From the NCBI RefSeq assembly GCF_008801475.1, contig NZ_VZPP01000002.1:124001-188000 (forward strand): a stretch of 64,000 bases of DNA. The letters run 5' to 3'. Source of the DNA: Pseudomonas moorei (GTDB taxonomy: Bacteria > Pseudomonadota > Gammaproteobacteria > Pseudomonadales > Pseudomonadaceae). Shown here one piece after another: positions 35,906 to 45,113 of this stretch (its first letter is position 1; the number at the start of each line of letters is the position of its first letter). The position numbers and the translations under genes are program-made. The notes under the pieces were generated by a model that was given only the letters and a program-made list of their open reading frames with translations, searched no databases and had not been told where the DNA came from.

Positions 35906-37036
35906 TCAGCCCCCTGTATAGCGAAGGGTTCTGACCAAATCTTCGTCTAAAACCATTCCCAATCCATGGCCCTGTGGCACTTCAAGGAGGCCATCCCGAG
36001 GTAGTAGCGGATTCTTGACAATATCCGCCTGCAAACGTAAAGGCCCGAACAGCTCCGTTCCAAGATGAATTTCCGGCAAGCTGGCATATAGGTGTGCACT
36101 CGCAGCAGTTCCAAGGGAACTCTCCAATGCAGTCCCTCCATAAATTTTCATGCCGGCCGCTGATGCAACGTATGAGATTCGTTTGGCCGCCAAGAGCCCG
36201 CCATCTCGAGTAGGCTTGAGCGAGACCGCTGAAGCTGCCCCGTAACGAGCTACCTCAAATGCCGATCGTAGATCTACCAACGCCTCGTCAGCGATGATCT
36301 CCATGGAGGTAGAGTTACGGAGCCGTGCAGCACCTTGGTGATCTGCGCTTGGGAGAGGCTGCTCGATACACTCGATACCTACCTCTTCCAGTAGAGGAAA
36401 ATATCGCAATGCAGAACTCAAATCCCAACCCTGATTAATGTCCAGAATTATTGAAGCTCGTCCCCGGAATGCCTCGGCAATACTAGCAATACGCGATAGC
36501 TCGTCATCTGCCTTACCAACTCCGAACTTCAGCTTGAATCGCGAATGCCCACGAGCCTGAATCGCCCTATCGCCTTCTTCGATGTCTCCCTTTTCAGACC
36601 CGGTAGAAAGAGTCCAAGCGACTGGTAGCTTACTACGACATTGACCGCCTAGAAGACTTCCGGCTGACAGCCCCGTCCGCTTCCCCACTAGGTCAAACGC
36701 CGCCATTTCGAGCGCAGAGCGTGCGGAAGCATTACCACGCACAAGGCGCGAAAGCTGATTGCTGAAGTCCTCCACGCCACCATAGGAAATACCCATGATC
36801 TGAGGTCGCAAATATTTGTCGATTGCCGCTTGAACGGCCTCGATACTTTCTCCACCCCAGTACGGCCCTCCCATCACGGTCGTCTCTCCAATACCCTCAA
36901 GGCCGCTATTGTCGGTCAGGCGGACAAGGAGCAAGTTGAGGCGATCCAAGGTTCCGAATGACATGCGAATGGGTTCGGAAAATGGAATATCCAAGCGTTG
37001 AGAAACAACGTTTTCAATGATGAATGCGGATGACAT
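35906..37036 (-). CDS. Muconate/chloromuconate cycloisomerase
   Basis: A 376-residue enolase-superfamily enzyme of the muconate-lactonising group. The catalytic Lys-x-Lys is FKLKFG near residue 167; metal ligands follow in LDINQGW (Asp), IEQPLP (Glu) and IADEAL (Asp). SLKPTRDGG holds the second catalytic lysine, and YGGTALESSLGT matches the (chloro)muconate group. It converts cis,cis-muconate or its chloro derivative to a lactone. Start 37036 (MSSAFIIEN) follows GGAGCGATCA; an upstream in-frame Met is weaker. Downstream of the dioxygenase. Chloro- versus unsubstituted substrate cannot be settled from the motifs. Confidence 0.86.
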   Translation of the reverse strand: MSSAFIIENVVSQRLDIPFSEPIRMSFGTLDRLNLLLVRLTDNSGLEGIGETTVMGGPYWGGESIEAVQAAIDKYLRPQIMGISYGGVEDFSNQLSRLVRGNASARSALEMAAFDLVGKRTGLSAGSLLGGQCRSKLPVAWTLSTGSEKGDIEEGDRAIQARGHSRFKLKFGVGKADDELSRIASIAEAFRGRASIILDINQGWDLSSALRYFPLLEEVGIECIEQPLPSADHQGAARLRNSTSMEIIADEALVDLRSAFEVARYGAASAVSLKPTRDGGLLAAKRISYVASAAGMKIYGGTALESSLGTAASAHLYASLPEIHLGTELFGPLRLQADIVKNPLLPRDGLLEVPQGHGLGMVLDEDLVRTLRYTGG

Positions 37037-37102
37037 TGATCGCTCCAAAATTAGGAAAAAGCCCGACAGCAATCAGTCAGGCTTTAAAATGTAAAAGCTT
37101 CC

Positions 37103-37888
37103 TCAAGATGGCAGTGTGAAGTCGTATCTGTACACGTAGAAGGGGTCGGAAAGACCCCGGCGCGCTATCTCTGCGGGATCATCGACGTAGCTAAAAACGC
37201 CGATCAAACCTTCCCGTACCGCATTGGCGACGTCATTTTTAAGATAGTCACCACCGGCGAAGTAAAGCTGCGATGTCATCTCAACATGATTGGGATGACG
37301 CAGTTTCATATGAAGGTGTGCCGGGCGGAAAAAGTGACGGCCTAGCTGACTAAGTACATAACCGGTAGGCCCTGACTTAGGGATTTCGTAGGGTGGAGGC
37401 AAAATCGTCTTGACCTCAAATTTGCCGTCCGAATCTGTGTTAAACCTACCGCGCAGGTTGAAGTCGGGGATCCCTGGGTGAATGTTGGAATACAAGCCTT
37501 CAGCGTCGGCATGCCAGAGGTCAATTTCCATTTCCGATATAGGGTTTCCCTTTGCGTCTCTAACTTCTCCTGTAAAAAAGAGGATGACTCCCGCTTCATT
37601 TGGTCGTTGAGGCATGACGCTTGGAGCGGGAAGAAAAGGAGCATTTGGAACGTAGAAAGGCCCTTCGATCGCCTCTGGGCTTCCCTCTCGATCTACGTTA
37701 CCTGTGTCAGTCGCCCGGGCTTCGAAAAATACATCAAAGAGGAGCGATTCCTCTCCCTGCTTGATCGACGAAACGATTAAATCGGTCGCAGCGCGATATT
37801 CGTCGTGATTTACCTGATGGCGCTCCATGAAATCAAGGAGCTCTGACTCAAGCGCAGAAACCAATTCGGCTAATCGAGCGTTACTCAT
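37103..37888 (-). CDS. Intradiol ring-cleavage dioxygenase (catechol/chlorocatechol/hydroxyquinol type)
   Basis: A 261-residue Fe(III) intradiol dioxygenase. The iron ligands are the tyrosines in EGLYSN and PPPYEIP and the two histidines in FRPAHLHMKL. An N-terminal dimerisation helix domain precedes EAIEGPFYVPNAPFLP. The length and the PPYEIPKSGPTG stretch are closer to chlorocatechol or hydroxyquinol enzymes than to classical CatA (about 310 residues). It opens the aromatic ring to a muconate or maleylacetate. Start at ATG 37888 with a perfect GGAGG upstream. First gene of the leftward operon, divergent from the IclR gene. Confidence 0.85.
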   Translation of the reverse strand: MSNARLAELVSALESELLDFMERHQVNHDEYRAATDLIVSSIKQGEESLLFDVFFEARATDTGNVDREGSPEAIEGPFYVPNAPFLPAPSVMPQRPNEAGVILFFTGEVRDAKGNPISEMEIDLWHADAEGLYSNIHPGIPDFNLRGRFNTDSDGKFEVKTILPPPYEIPKSGPTGYVLSQLGRHFFRPAHLHMKLRHPNHVEMTSQLYFAGGDYLKNDVANAVREGLIGVFSYVDDPAEIARRGLSDPFYVYRYDFTLPS

Positions 37889-37999
37889 TTTTCCTCCGGG
37901 TCGCATCGGTCGGACGCGATATCGCCTGTTTTATAGTTATTTACCAAGGGTTTAGGTAGCCCTGAAACGATGGCACTTGATCCCAAACCCATTACCGTT

Positions 38000-38014
38000 G
38001 TACGCTATGCGTAC
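38000..38014. promoter_or_regulatory. Candidate IclR operator
   Basis: Perfect palindrome GTACGC-TAT-GCGTAC in the divergent region between dioxygenase and iclR, followed by a further half-site GTACGG at 38020. IclR regulators bind such 15-bp palindromes. Confidence 0.5.
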
Positions 38015-38095
38015 TATCTGTACGGCATGTGAACATAGTGGTTATAATCCGCCTGCGTGTCAACACCAGGCAGTCACGCAACCAAGGGGTAATTG

Positions 38096-38893
38096 ATGAC
38101 TGACGAATTCATTGAGGAAAGGAATGCCGACCACATACAGTCGATAGAGCGCTGTATGACGGTCATTGCCTCCTATACCCACCAAACCTCAGCAAGCACG
38201 CTCAGCGAGGTCGCACGACGAACCGGCCTGAGCAAGCCAACGGCCAGGCGAATCTTGCTCACTCTTGAGCGACTGGGGTACGTACAACAGAGGGAGTCGA
38301 CGTTCAGCCTGACGCCCAAGATGTTGGAGCTAGGGTATGCCTACCTTTCCTCGCAGAGCCTTACCCAGATCGCTCAAGTTCGCCTTGAGCAATTGACAGA
38401 TCTCCTAGATGAAAGCACCTCATTGGTGGCACTGGACGGCACGGACGTCATCTACGTCAGCCGAGTGCATCGTCACCGGATTACCGGTATTACGCTGGCT
38501 GTCGGGACACGCCTGCCCGCACACGCCACATCTTCTGGGCATGTCCTCCTAGCAGGCCTCAATACTCGGGCTTTAGAGCGGTACTTGGAAACCGCCAACC
38601 TTAAAGCCCTTACCGACAGAACAATTGTCGATAGAGTTCAGTTGGAAGAGAGAATCGCTGCAGTGCGCATCCGAGGTTGGGATGCAGTAGACCAAGAACT
38701 TGAGATCGGTCGCAGATCTATAGCCGTACCAATATTTGACATGCAAGGAAATGTTACAGCAGCACTTTCCCTGTCCTGCGGAACTACAGGTAGGACGCTT
38801 GAGGAAATGTGCGAGTACTACCTTCCGCATCTGTTGGGTACGGCATCTCAAATAAGTAACGCCTTAGGCCATCGGCCTAAAAACTCCCCGTAA
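38096..38893 (+). CDS. IclR-family regulator
   Basis: A 265-residue IclR regulator of the PcaR/CatR-like aromatic branch. The winged HTH is STLSEVARRTGLSKPTARRI and LLTLERLGYVQQ; the effector domain includes RLPAHATSSGHVLLA and AVDQELEIGRRSIAVP. Start at ATG 38096 with AAGGGG 6 bp upstream. It is the first gene of a rightward operon (30 bp to the cyclase, 11 bp to the reductase) and divergent from the dioxygenase operon, so it probably controls both. Confidence 0.88.
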   Translation: MTDEFIEERNADHIQSIERCMTVIASYTHQTSASTLSEVARRTGLSKPTARRILLTLERLGYVQQRESTFSLTPKMLELGYAYLSSQSLTQIAQVRLEQLTDLLDESTSLVALDGTDVIYVSRVHRHRITGITLAVGTRLPAHATSSGHVLLAGLNTRALERYLETANLKALTDRTIVDRVQLEERIAAVRIRGWDAVDQELEIGRRSIAVPIFDMQGNVTAALSLSCGTTGRTLEEMCEYYLPHLLGTASQISNALGHRPKNSP

Positions 38894-38923
38894 CAATAAC
38901 AACTTCGAGAGAGGTGCCATCAG

Positions 38924-39934
38924 ATGAGCTTCAATTCAAAATCGCTGCCAACTTATGAGCAATTGCTTGAACGCAAAGATGCTCCTCCAGGGTCAAGCTG
39001 GGGGCTGTTTGGTGACAACGACCAGGTAGGCACGCTCAATCTCATCAACACAGAGTCACGCTTGCGAGGCATTGCCTCTGTCGTTGATGGTAAGGCGTTT
39101 AGCCTCGATCTACCGTCGACGTCCATCTACCCCTCTCTGGCACCAACACGCAAGCCTATTGCACACCATATATTTCAACGTAATGATTTTCACCACGACG
39201 AGTGGCTAGACAATTTTTACACGCAATATGGCAGTCAAATCGATGGACTGCGCCATATAGGGCACCCCGAGTACGGATTTTACAATGGCTATGACCATAC
39301 TCAGTTCAAACCTGGTACCAATACACTAAGTATCCATCATTTCGCGGCGTTACCTATTGCAACTCGCGGAGTGTTGATCGATGTGGAACGCTATATGGCC
39401 AAGCAAGGCTTAACTCTGGATCAGTCAAGCGGCCAAGCCATCTCGGTTGATATTCTGGAGGCAGCTAGAAAAAGTCAGGGTGTTGAGATTCAGTGGGGTG
39501 ACGCTGTGATCATCCGGTTCGGCTGGCTCGATTACTATCTCAACCGCACGGACGAATCAACTCGGGCCAACCTTGTCACAGAGCAGTTTCACCCCGGTCT
39601 TGAACAATCCACCAAAACTCTTTCCTGGCTGTGGGATAACCGGATCAGCATCATTGCCGCCGATAACTTCGCATTAGAATGCTGGCCAGCTAAACCTGAT
39701 AGCCCGTTTTTCACGCCTGGGGAGCTTCGCCATGAAGAATGCAGTGCGCACGCGGGCATCATGCACCGGGCCATCATTCCACTCATGGGTATGCCCATTG
39801 GCGAGCTCTGGAATATTGATGAACTGGCCAAAGCATGTGCGGCAGACGGGAGGTACACGTTTATGCTAACCGCCGCACCTTTGCCCATCGTAGGTGGCGT
39901 TGGTTCGCCCGCCAACGCTATCGCGATTCGCTAA
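38924..39934 (+). CDS. Cyclase-family metal-dependent hydrolase
   Basis: A 336-residue member of the kynurenine formamidase/cyclase superfamily (PF04199). The metal-site motif is YGSQIDGLRHIGH: the usual HxGTHxDxPxH has Gln in place of one His, as I recall for a long-chain subgroup. C-terminal HAGIMHRAIIPLMGM and ELWNIDELA fit that subgroup. No classical dienelactone hydrolase occurs in the island, so this enzyme is the natural candidate for opening the lactone made by the cycloisomerase, like the zinc-dependent trans-dienelactone hydrolase reported from Pseudomonas reinekei MT1; this is inference. Confidence 0.8.
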   Translation: MSFNSKSLPTYEQLLERKDAPPGSSWGLFGDNDQVGTLNLINTESRLRGIASVVDGKAFSLDLPSTSIYPSLAPTRKPIAHHIFQRNDFHHDEWLDNFYTQYGSQIDGLRHIGHPEYGFYNGYDHTQFKPGTNTLSIHHFAALPIATRGVLIDVERYMAKQGLTLDQSSGQAISVDILEAARKSQGVEIQWGDAVIIRFGWLDYYLNRTDESTRANLVTEQFHPGLEQSTKTLSWLWDNRISIIAADNFALECWPAKPDSPFFTPGELRHEECSAHAGIMHRAIIPLMGMPIGELWNIDELAKACAADGRYTFMLTAAPLPIVGGVGSPANAIAIR

Positions 39935-39945
39935 GGAGATAACAC

Positions 39946-41016
39946 GTGCAACGATTTAATACACCTTTCGTATACACCAGCGCTCAATCGCGTGTGGTAT
40001 TCGGCGCCGGCTCGATCGATTTCTTGACTCGAGAACTTGATCAATTAGGACTTAATAAGGTTTTGATTGTTGGTACTGCTGGCCAGCGAGCTTTCAACGA
40101 GGAACTACGCCTTAAATTAGGTGGCCGCATCGTAGCTTGCTTCAGTGAGGCGGTCATGCATACACCGGTCTCCGTCACTAACGAAGCCATGAGCATCGTT
40201 GAGTCGCATCAGGTCGACGGCGTTGTAGCTGTTGGCGGCGGGTCTAGTATCGGTCTCAGCAAAGCGATCGCATTTCGAACCGGTCTGCCCCAAGTCGTCA
40301 TCCCCACAACGTATGCAGGTTCAGAGATGACTGCAATCCTGGGGGAAACCGAAAACGAACTTAAGGTTACGAAGAGTGACCCCAAAATTCGTCCCAAGGT
40401 GGTTATTTACGACGTGAACCTGACTACGGGGTTACCTGTAGCAATATCAGTAACCAGTGGAATGAATGCAATCGCTCATGCTGTAGAAGCGCTTTATGCC
40501 CATGACACCAATCCGGTGATCGCGACACTAGCCGAAGAGGGGGTGCGCTCCTTAGTAAAAGCATTGCCATTAATCGCAGCAAATCCAGAAGATTTGGATG
40601 GCCGTAGCAATGCGCTCTATGGCGCATGGCTCTGTGGTATTTGCCTAGGGTCAGTTTCAATGGCGATTCACCATAAGCTTTGCCATACGTTGGGAGGCAC
40701 CTTCAACCTACCCCACGCAGAAACCCATACGGCTTTACTTCCTCATGCTTTAGCCTACAACGCAGGCCACACACCTCAAGCGATAGAACGCCTGCGTCGA
40801 GCTCTTGACACTATCAGTCCAGCGCAGGCGCTGTATGATTTGGCTAAAAAATTAGGGGCACAGATGTCGCTTAAAGAATTAGGCATGCCGGAAGAAGGTA
40901 TTCAAAAGGCTACTGAATTGGCCTTTAAAAACATGTACCCCAATCCTCGCACGTTGGAGCCAGAGGGAGTCAAGGTGCTGATCACTCATGCATGGCAGGG
41001 AAAACGTCCCCTATAG
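39946..41016 (+). CDS. Maleylacetate reductase
   Basis: A 356-residue iron-type alcohol dehydrogenase family enzyme of the maleylacetate reductase group (MacA/TfdF-like). It reduces maleylacetate to 3-oxoadipate with NAD(P)H. Markers: GGGSSIGLSKAIA (nucleotide loop), IPTTYAGSEMT, AIAHAVEALYA and the metal/His stretch HHKLCHTLGGTFNLPHAETH. The start is GTG at 39946, 5-6 bp after GGAG. Its presence implies a pathway through maleylacetate, as in chlorocatechol or hydroxyquinol degradation. Confidence 0.9.
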   Translation: MQRFNTPFVYTSAQSRVVFGAGSIDFLTRELDQLGLNKVLIVGTAGQRAFNEELRLKLGGRIVACFSEAVMHTPVSVTNEAMSIVESHQVDGVVAVGGGSSIGLSKAIAFRTGLPQVVIPTTYAGSEMTAILGETENELKVTKSDPKIRPKVVIYDVNLTTGLPVAISVTSGMNAIAHAVEALYAHDTNPVIATLAEEGVRSLVKALPLIAANPEDLDGRSNALYGAWLCGICLGSVSMAIHHKLCHTLGGTFNLPHAETHTALLPHALAYNAGHTPQAIERLRRALDTISPAQALYDLAKKLGAQMSLKELGMPEEGIQKATELAFKNMYPNPRTLEPEGVKVLITHAWQGKRPL

Positions 41017-41179
41017 GTAAAGCAAACTGGTCAATGGTGCGCTATTGACCAGTTATCGCACTCAATAAATTAGTTCAGCTTCATTCTTGTCGAAATCAAT
41101 TGCACCTATAGATATTGACAATAGGCTGGCGATCACGACTTCGCCCCGAGCATTAATATTACATAAATATATACCTTGA

Positions 41180-42109
41180 TCAGAAGTCAAATATTCGATT
41201 GTACTTGGCTTCCAGCCAATCTGGTCTCTCTGCATATAGCTCGCGCGTCAACTGTTTTATTGTCTCAACTATTGACTCATTATCTTCCAATCGGTAACTC
41301 ATTATGAGCGGAGATACTGCTTCAGGCTCACTTATTATTCGATAAACCAAGTCAGACCTAAGATGTCTTGAAGAAGCTGGTATTACGCAATATCCCGACT
41401 CGGCCGAAGCCAATCCTAAGGCGGTTTGTAGATCACCAACCGTATGAATTATCGAAGGGGATGAACTGTGCAACCGTAGTAACTCCAGTACCTTATCGGC
41501 GAAACTTGGATGAATGTGCGCTGGATAAACGATGATTGGAAGATCTCCGAGCTCAGTAAGAGAGATATCGTCTGGTACACTCGCCAGCGCGAAGCTGGGC
41601 GGAAATGCCGCAAGAAGTCTCTCCTCTCGCAGCACGGTTCTACATATCTCATTAGAGTCTGTATAGATACGCCCAAATCCCAGATCTATTCGTCCTTCGG
41701 CTAAAGCTGCGACTTGTTCGCCTGACGACATTTCCAACCACTTTACTTCTAAATCAGGCCTAACCCTCCTGAGTCGGCGAATGACTGTTGGGAGTGCAGC
41801 ATAAAGCGCGGAAGCAACGAATCCAATTGTCAGTGTTTTCTTTGTGCCTAAAGCAATTTGTTGGGCATTAAACTTCATTTGATCTAAACGAGCTACTACA
41901 CTAACTGCATCTTCAAAGAGCCGTTGTCCCGCTTCGGTAAGCTGAATTGGTCGAGTATCCCTTAGAAACAAGGAAAAACCCAATTCTTCCTCCAGCTGGA
42001 GTATCTGCTTACTAAGAGATGGTTGAGCTACATGCAGGAGCTCCGCTGCCTTAGTGAAATTTTGGGTCTTTGCGACGGTGATAAATCGCTTCAGTTGACG
42101 GATTTCCAC
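41180..42109 (-). CDS. LysR-family regulator next to salicylate hydroxylase
   Basis: A 309-residue LysR regulator of the CatR/SalR-like branch. The HTH is RQLKRFITVAKTQNFTKAAE and LLHVAQPSLSKQILQLEEEL, and the effector domain includes LTIGFVASALYAALP and RIDLGFGRIY. The start is GTG at 42109, a conserved length. It is divergent from the salicylate hydroxylase gene across 315 bp, the normal layout for its activator; salicylate or muconate is a likely effector. Confidence 0.88.
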   Translation of the reverse strand: MEIRQLKRFITVAKTQNFTKAAELLHVAQPSLSKQILQLEEELGFSLFLRDTRPIQLTEAGQRLFEDAVSVVARLDQMKFNAQQIALGTKKTLTIGFVASALYAALPTVIRRLRRVRPDLEVKWLEMSSGEQVAALAEGRIDLGFGRIYTDSNEICRTVLREERLLAAFPPSFALASVPDDISLTELGDLPIIVYPAHIHPSFADKVLELLRLHSSSPSIIHTVGDLQTALGLASAESGYCVIPASSRHLRSDLVYRIISEPEAVSPLIMSYRLEDNESIVETIKQLTRELYAERPDWLEAKYNRIFDF

Positions 42110-42336
42110 AGTAAGCCACTCCTAGTTTCTGTACGAAAGTTACTTCCACAAACACAGCAGCGAACGCGAAAACGTGACTAGGCAGCAATATTTTTTCCAG
42201 CTTGTCTTAGCACGTAACGATTCTTCGATTTTCCTTCTGTCTCCTTTCGAGACCTTTCTCATTTGCCTCGCCTTTTTAGGTTCCAAAACCTAAGCGCCTC
42301 TGGATCAGGCTCTCACCCTATACTATAGACCAGAGG

Positions 42337-42349
42337 CTATGATGCATAG
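42337..42349. promoter_or_regulatory. Candidate LysR binding dyad upstream of salicylate hydroxylase
   Basis: CTATG-ATG-CATAG dyad 76 bp before the hydroxylase start, in an A+T-rich stretch that also holds ATACTATAGACC. It fits a T-N11-A type LysR site only loosely. Confidence 0.4.
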
Positions 42350-42424
42350 TTATAAAGTCTTGGACGTCAACCACCTCCAGTGAGGAAAATTCATTACCTA
42401 CAATCACAAAACAAAAGGTGCTCC

Positions 42425-43711
42425 ATGAACTCATCACCTCTGCGTGTAGCAATTGTTGGTGGCGGTATAGCTGGGGCGGCTTTGGCGCTAGGCCTCAGCA
42501 AAGCCCCACACATCCACGTCAAACTATTTGAAACCGCTTCCGCATTTGGTGAGATCGGCGCGGGTATATCGTTCGGTGTGAATGCCGTTGAGGCTATTAA
42601 TCGTTTGGGCGTTGGTAACGTCTATCGAGACATCGCGGATAGCACTCCCGCACCTTGGCAGGATGTGTGGTTTGAATGGCGGCACGCGGATGATGCATCT
42701 CTGATTGTGGCGACTTTAGCACCGGGCATTGGCCAGTCCTCCATTCACCGTGCCGATTTCATAGACATGCTAGAAAGGCGTCTGCCGGCAGGTATAGCGT
42801 CGCTAGGAAAACATCTTCTGGGTTACGAAGAGAATCCTGATGACGTCACGCTGAAGTTTGCAGATGGGAGTACTTACACGGCCGACGTACTGATCGCAGC
42901 AGACGGTATCAAATCCACAATCCGTAATTCCGTTCTGACTGCTGCAGGTCACGACCGCGTTGATCCTCGTTTTACTGGCACATCCGCATATCGAGGGCTC
43001 GTTGAAACTGCCGTGCTACGGGAAGCATTCCGAGCCGCTTCGCTGGATGAACACCTCCTGAATGTTCCCCAAATGTTCCTGATTGAGGATGGTCACGTCT
43101 TAACTTTCCCAGTAAAAAAAGGTCGCTTGACCAATATTGTTGCCTTTGTATCTGACCGAAGTGTAGCTGAGCCAGAATGGCCAGCGGGCCAGCCTTGGGT
43201 TCGCAACGCTACTACGGATGAAATGCTGCATCGATTCGATGGTGCGGGCTCTGCAGTTAAGACGTTGCTATCAAGCATAAAAAATCCCACGCTGTGGGCC
43301 CTACACGATTTCGATCCTTTGCCAACTTATGTCCATGGTCGGGTGGCTCTGATTGGTGATGCGGCTCACGCGATGCTTCCCCATCAAGGAGCAGGTGCAG
43401 GCCAAGGGTTAGAAGATGCATTCTTCATGACCGAAGTACTCAGCAATCCTGCCCATGGTGTAGCTGATGTGCCTCGTCTGCTAGCTGCTTATGACGACAC
43501 ACGTAGAGCGCGCGCTTCGCGAGTCCAGCTAACGTCACGGGAAGCTGGGGATTTGTACGAATATAAAACTCAAGGCGTTGGGCGGGACACTTCGAAGCTG
43601 AAATTTTGCTTAGAGAACCGAATGGACTGGATCTGGAAGCATGATCTTGGCGAAGAGGTGCAACAAGCCATGAAAGACACTATGCGTGAAGTGCATCCTT
43701 CCCATTCGTAG
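42425..43711 (+). CDS. Salicylate 1-hydroxylase (FAD monooxygenase)
   Basis: A 428-residue group A flavin monooxygenase of the NahG/SalA type, decarboxylating and hydroxylating salicylate to catechol with NADH and O2. Motifs: AIVGGGIAGAALALGLS (FAD), ADGIKSTIR (the DG motif) and VALIGDAAHAMLPHQGAGAG (the GD motif). Length is normal. The start at 42425 (MNSSPLRVAIVGG) was chosen because the FAD motif then begins at residue 9 and AAGGTG precedes it. Divergently regulated by LysR. A substituted salicylate or dihydroxybenzoate is equally possible as substrate. Confidence 0.88.
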   Translation: MNSSPLRVAIVGGGIAGAALALGLSKAPHIHVKLFETASAFGEIGAGISFGVNAVEAINRLGVGNVYRDIADSTPAPWQDVWFEWRHADDASLIVATLAPGIGQSSIHRADFIDMLERRLPAGIASLGKHLLGYEENPDDVTLKFADGSTYTADVLIAADGIKSTIRNSVLTAAGHDRVDPRFTGTSAYRGLVETAVLREAFRAASLDEHLLNVPQMFLIEDGHVLTFPVKKGRLTNIVAFVSDRSVAEPEWPAGQPWVRNATTDEMLHRFDGAGSAVKTLLSSIKNPTLWALHDFDPLPTYVHGRVALIGDAAHAMLPHQGAGAGQGLEDAFFMTEVLSNPAHGVADVPRLLAAYDDTRRARASRVQLTSREAGDLYEYKTQGVGRDTSKLKFCLENRMDWIWKHDLGEEVQQAMKDTMREVHPSHS

Positions 43712-44162
43712 AGAGGCAATGTCGAAAGTCAAAGATAAATAGATACTCTTGCAAGTTTTGATCTTCGCGAGCTTGCACCCCGCGAAATATTGGCTGGCAA
43801 GAGTAGGCGCAAAAGTTTCTATTATCGATATGCTCCAGGTTCTGCTGAGATTACGACCCTTAAACAGGGTACTAGCAGGGGCAACCCTAAGGCCATATAA
43901 CCACTGGCCTGACAGACTCATTAAGTTTTGTCGAAAGGTATTCTATACCCCCCAACTCAACTCCACGCAAGTTGGGCTGGGGTAATTTTTCGGCGACGCT
44001 AACTGTAGATCGCCCCCTAGCGATTTATTCGCTCGGAGCAACTTAAGCTGTACACCTATGAATATTTTATAACCACCTGCAGGCAGAGCAACGCTTCCAT
44101 TAGAAACTCCGAAACAAAAACAGCTCAACATATAAAAACAATCAAAAAGTAGGGTTTAAATA
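43712..44162. other. Intergenic region with a terminator-like hairpin
   Basis: No gene that I can support; possible decayed coding sequence near 43743-43930. A hairpin around CCCAACT … AGTTGGG (43946-43983) followed by TTTTT at 43986-43990 is a probable terminator for the hydroxylase gene. The promoter of the outer-membrane channel should lie in 44040-44150. Confidence 0.55.
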
Positions 44163-45113
44163 ATGAAAAATAAAAAATGTACTGCTCGGCGTGCCTTATC
44201 TCCCGCGTCGATTACTCTTGCCATGCTTCCTTTTTTTACAGGCGTTGCTGTCGCTACAGAAGGGGGTGGATCAGTATACCCTTCTGGGGTGAATACCGTG
44301 CTCTCTGGAAAGCTTCCCCCTCCCGGCTTGACCAATTTCGTTTATGTATCAGACTATAAGGCAACTAAAACCATCGGAAACAATGGATCCGAGAAGCCCA
44401 ACATTCATAACTTCGATCTTGATGTCAAAGCGCTTGCATTGCGTTTCGACTATACTTATTCAGATTACTCAATTCTCGGTGCAACACTCTCGAGTCGATT
44501 TATCATTCCGCTTGTCAAAGGCAATGTCAGCTTTGACGTTGATACGCCAGCAGGACGCGTGCACAGAAGTGATCGCCAAGAGGGAGTTGGCGATATTACG
44601 CTTGTTCCACTACTTTTGGGATGGAGTTCGCCTGGATTGAGTCAAGTCGTAGCGGTAGATATTTTTACGCCAACCGGCTCTTATGACAAAGATAGGCTTT
44701 TTAATCCTGGCCGAAATTATTGGTCTTTCGCCCCTTGGTACGGGATAACGGCATATCCCATAAAAAATCTTGAAGTTAGCGCCAAGGCACTCTATATAGT
44801 CAACAAAGAAAACAGCGCAACCAAATATAAATCAGGCAATGAACTAAATATAGACTACAACATAGGGTACAACATTACACCGACGCTCCAGCTTGGTGTA
44901 AGCGGTTACTTTTACAAACAAATAACCGGTGACGACCAAGATATTGTCACTACTAGCACAGAAGACAATAAGGGGCGCGCATTCGCAATAGGCCCAGCAA
45001 TGAAATATCAAACCCCTGCTTGGGGCTTTGTTGCAAAATGGCAACATGAATCAATGGTGTTAAACAGAGCTGAAGGCGATAAGTTTTGGCTCCAAGCAGT
45101 TTTCCGGTTTTAA
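44163..45113 (+). CDS. Outer-membrane channel of aromatic catabolism (SphA/Phenol_MetA_deg-like)
   Basis: A 316-residue outer-membrane beta-barrel. It has a Sec signal (basic start MKNKKCTARRALSPASI, hydrophobic core, ATEG near residue 33), alternating beta-strand pattern, and a terminal Phe (QAVFRF), the usual signature for BAM insertion. It matches the PF13557 family found with naphthalene, salicylate and biphenyl operons, where it is thought to admit the substrate. Downstream of the hydroxylase on the same strand. Confidence 0.85.
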   Translation: MKNKKCTARRALSPASITLAMLPFFTGVAVATEGGGSVYPSGVNTVLSGKLPPPGLTNFVYVSDYKATKTIGNNGSEKPNIHNFDLDVKALALRFDYTYSDYSILGATLSSRFIIPLVKGNVSFDVDTPAGRVHRSDRQEGVGDITLVPLLLGWSSPGLSQVVAVDIFTPTGSYDKDRLFNPGRNYWSFAPWYGITAYPIKNLEVSAKALYIVNKENSATKYKSGNELNIDYNIGYNITPTLQLGVSGYFYKQITGDDQDIVTTSTEDNKGRAFAIGPAMKYQTPAWGFVAKWQHESMVLNRAEGDKFWLQAVFRF

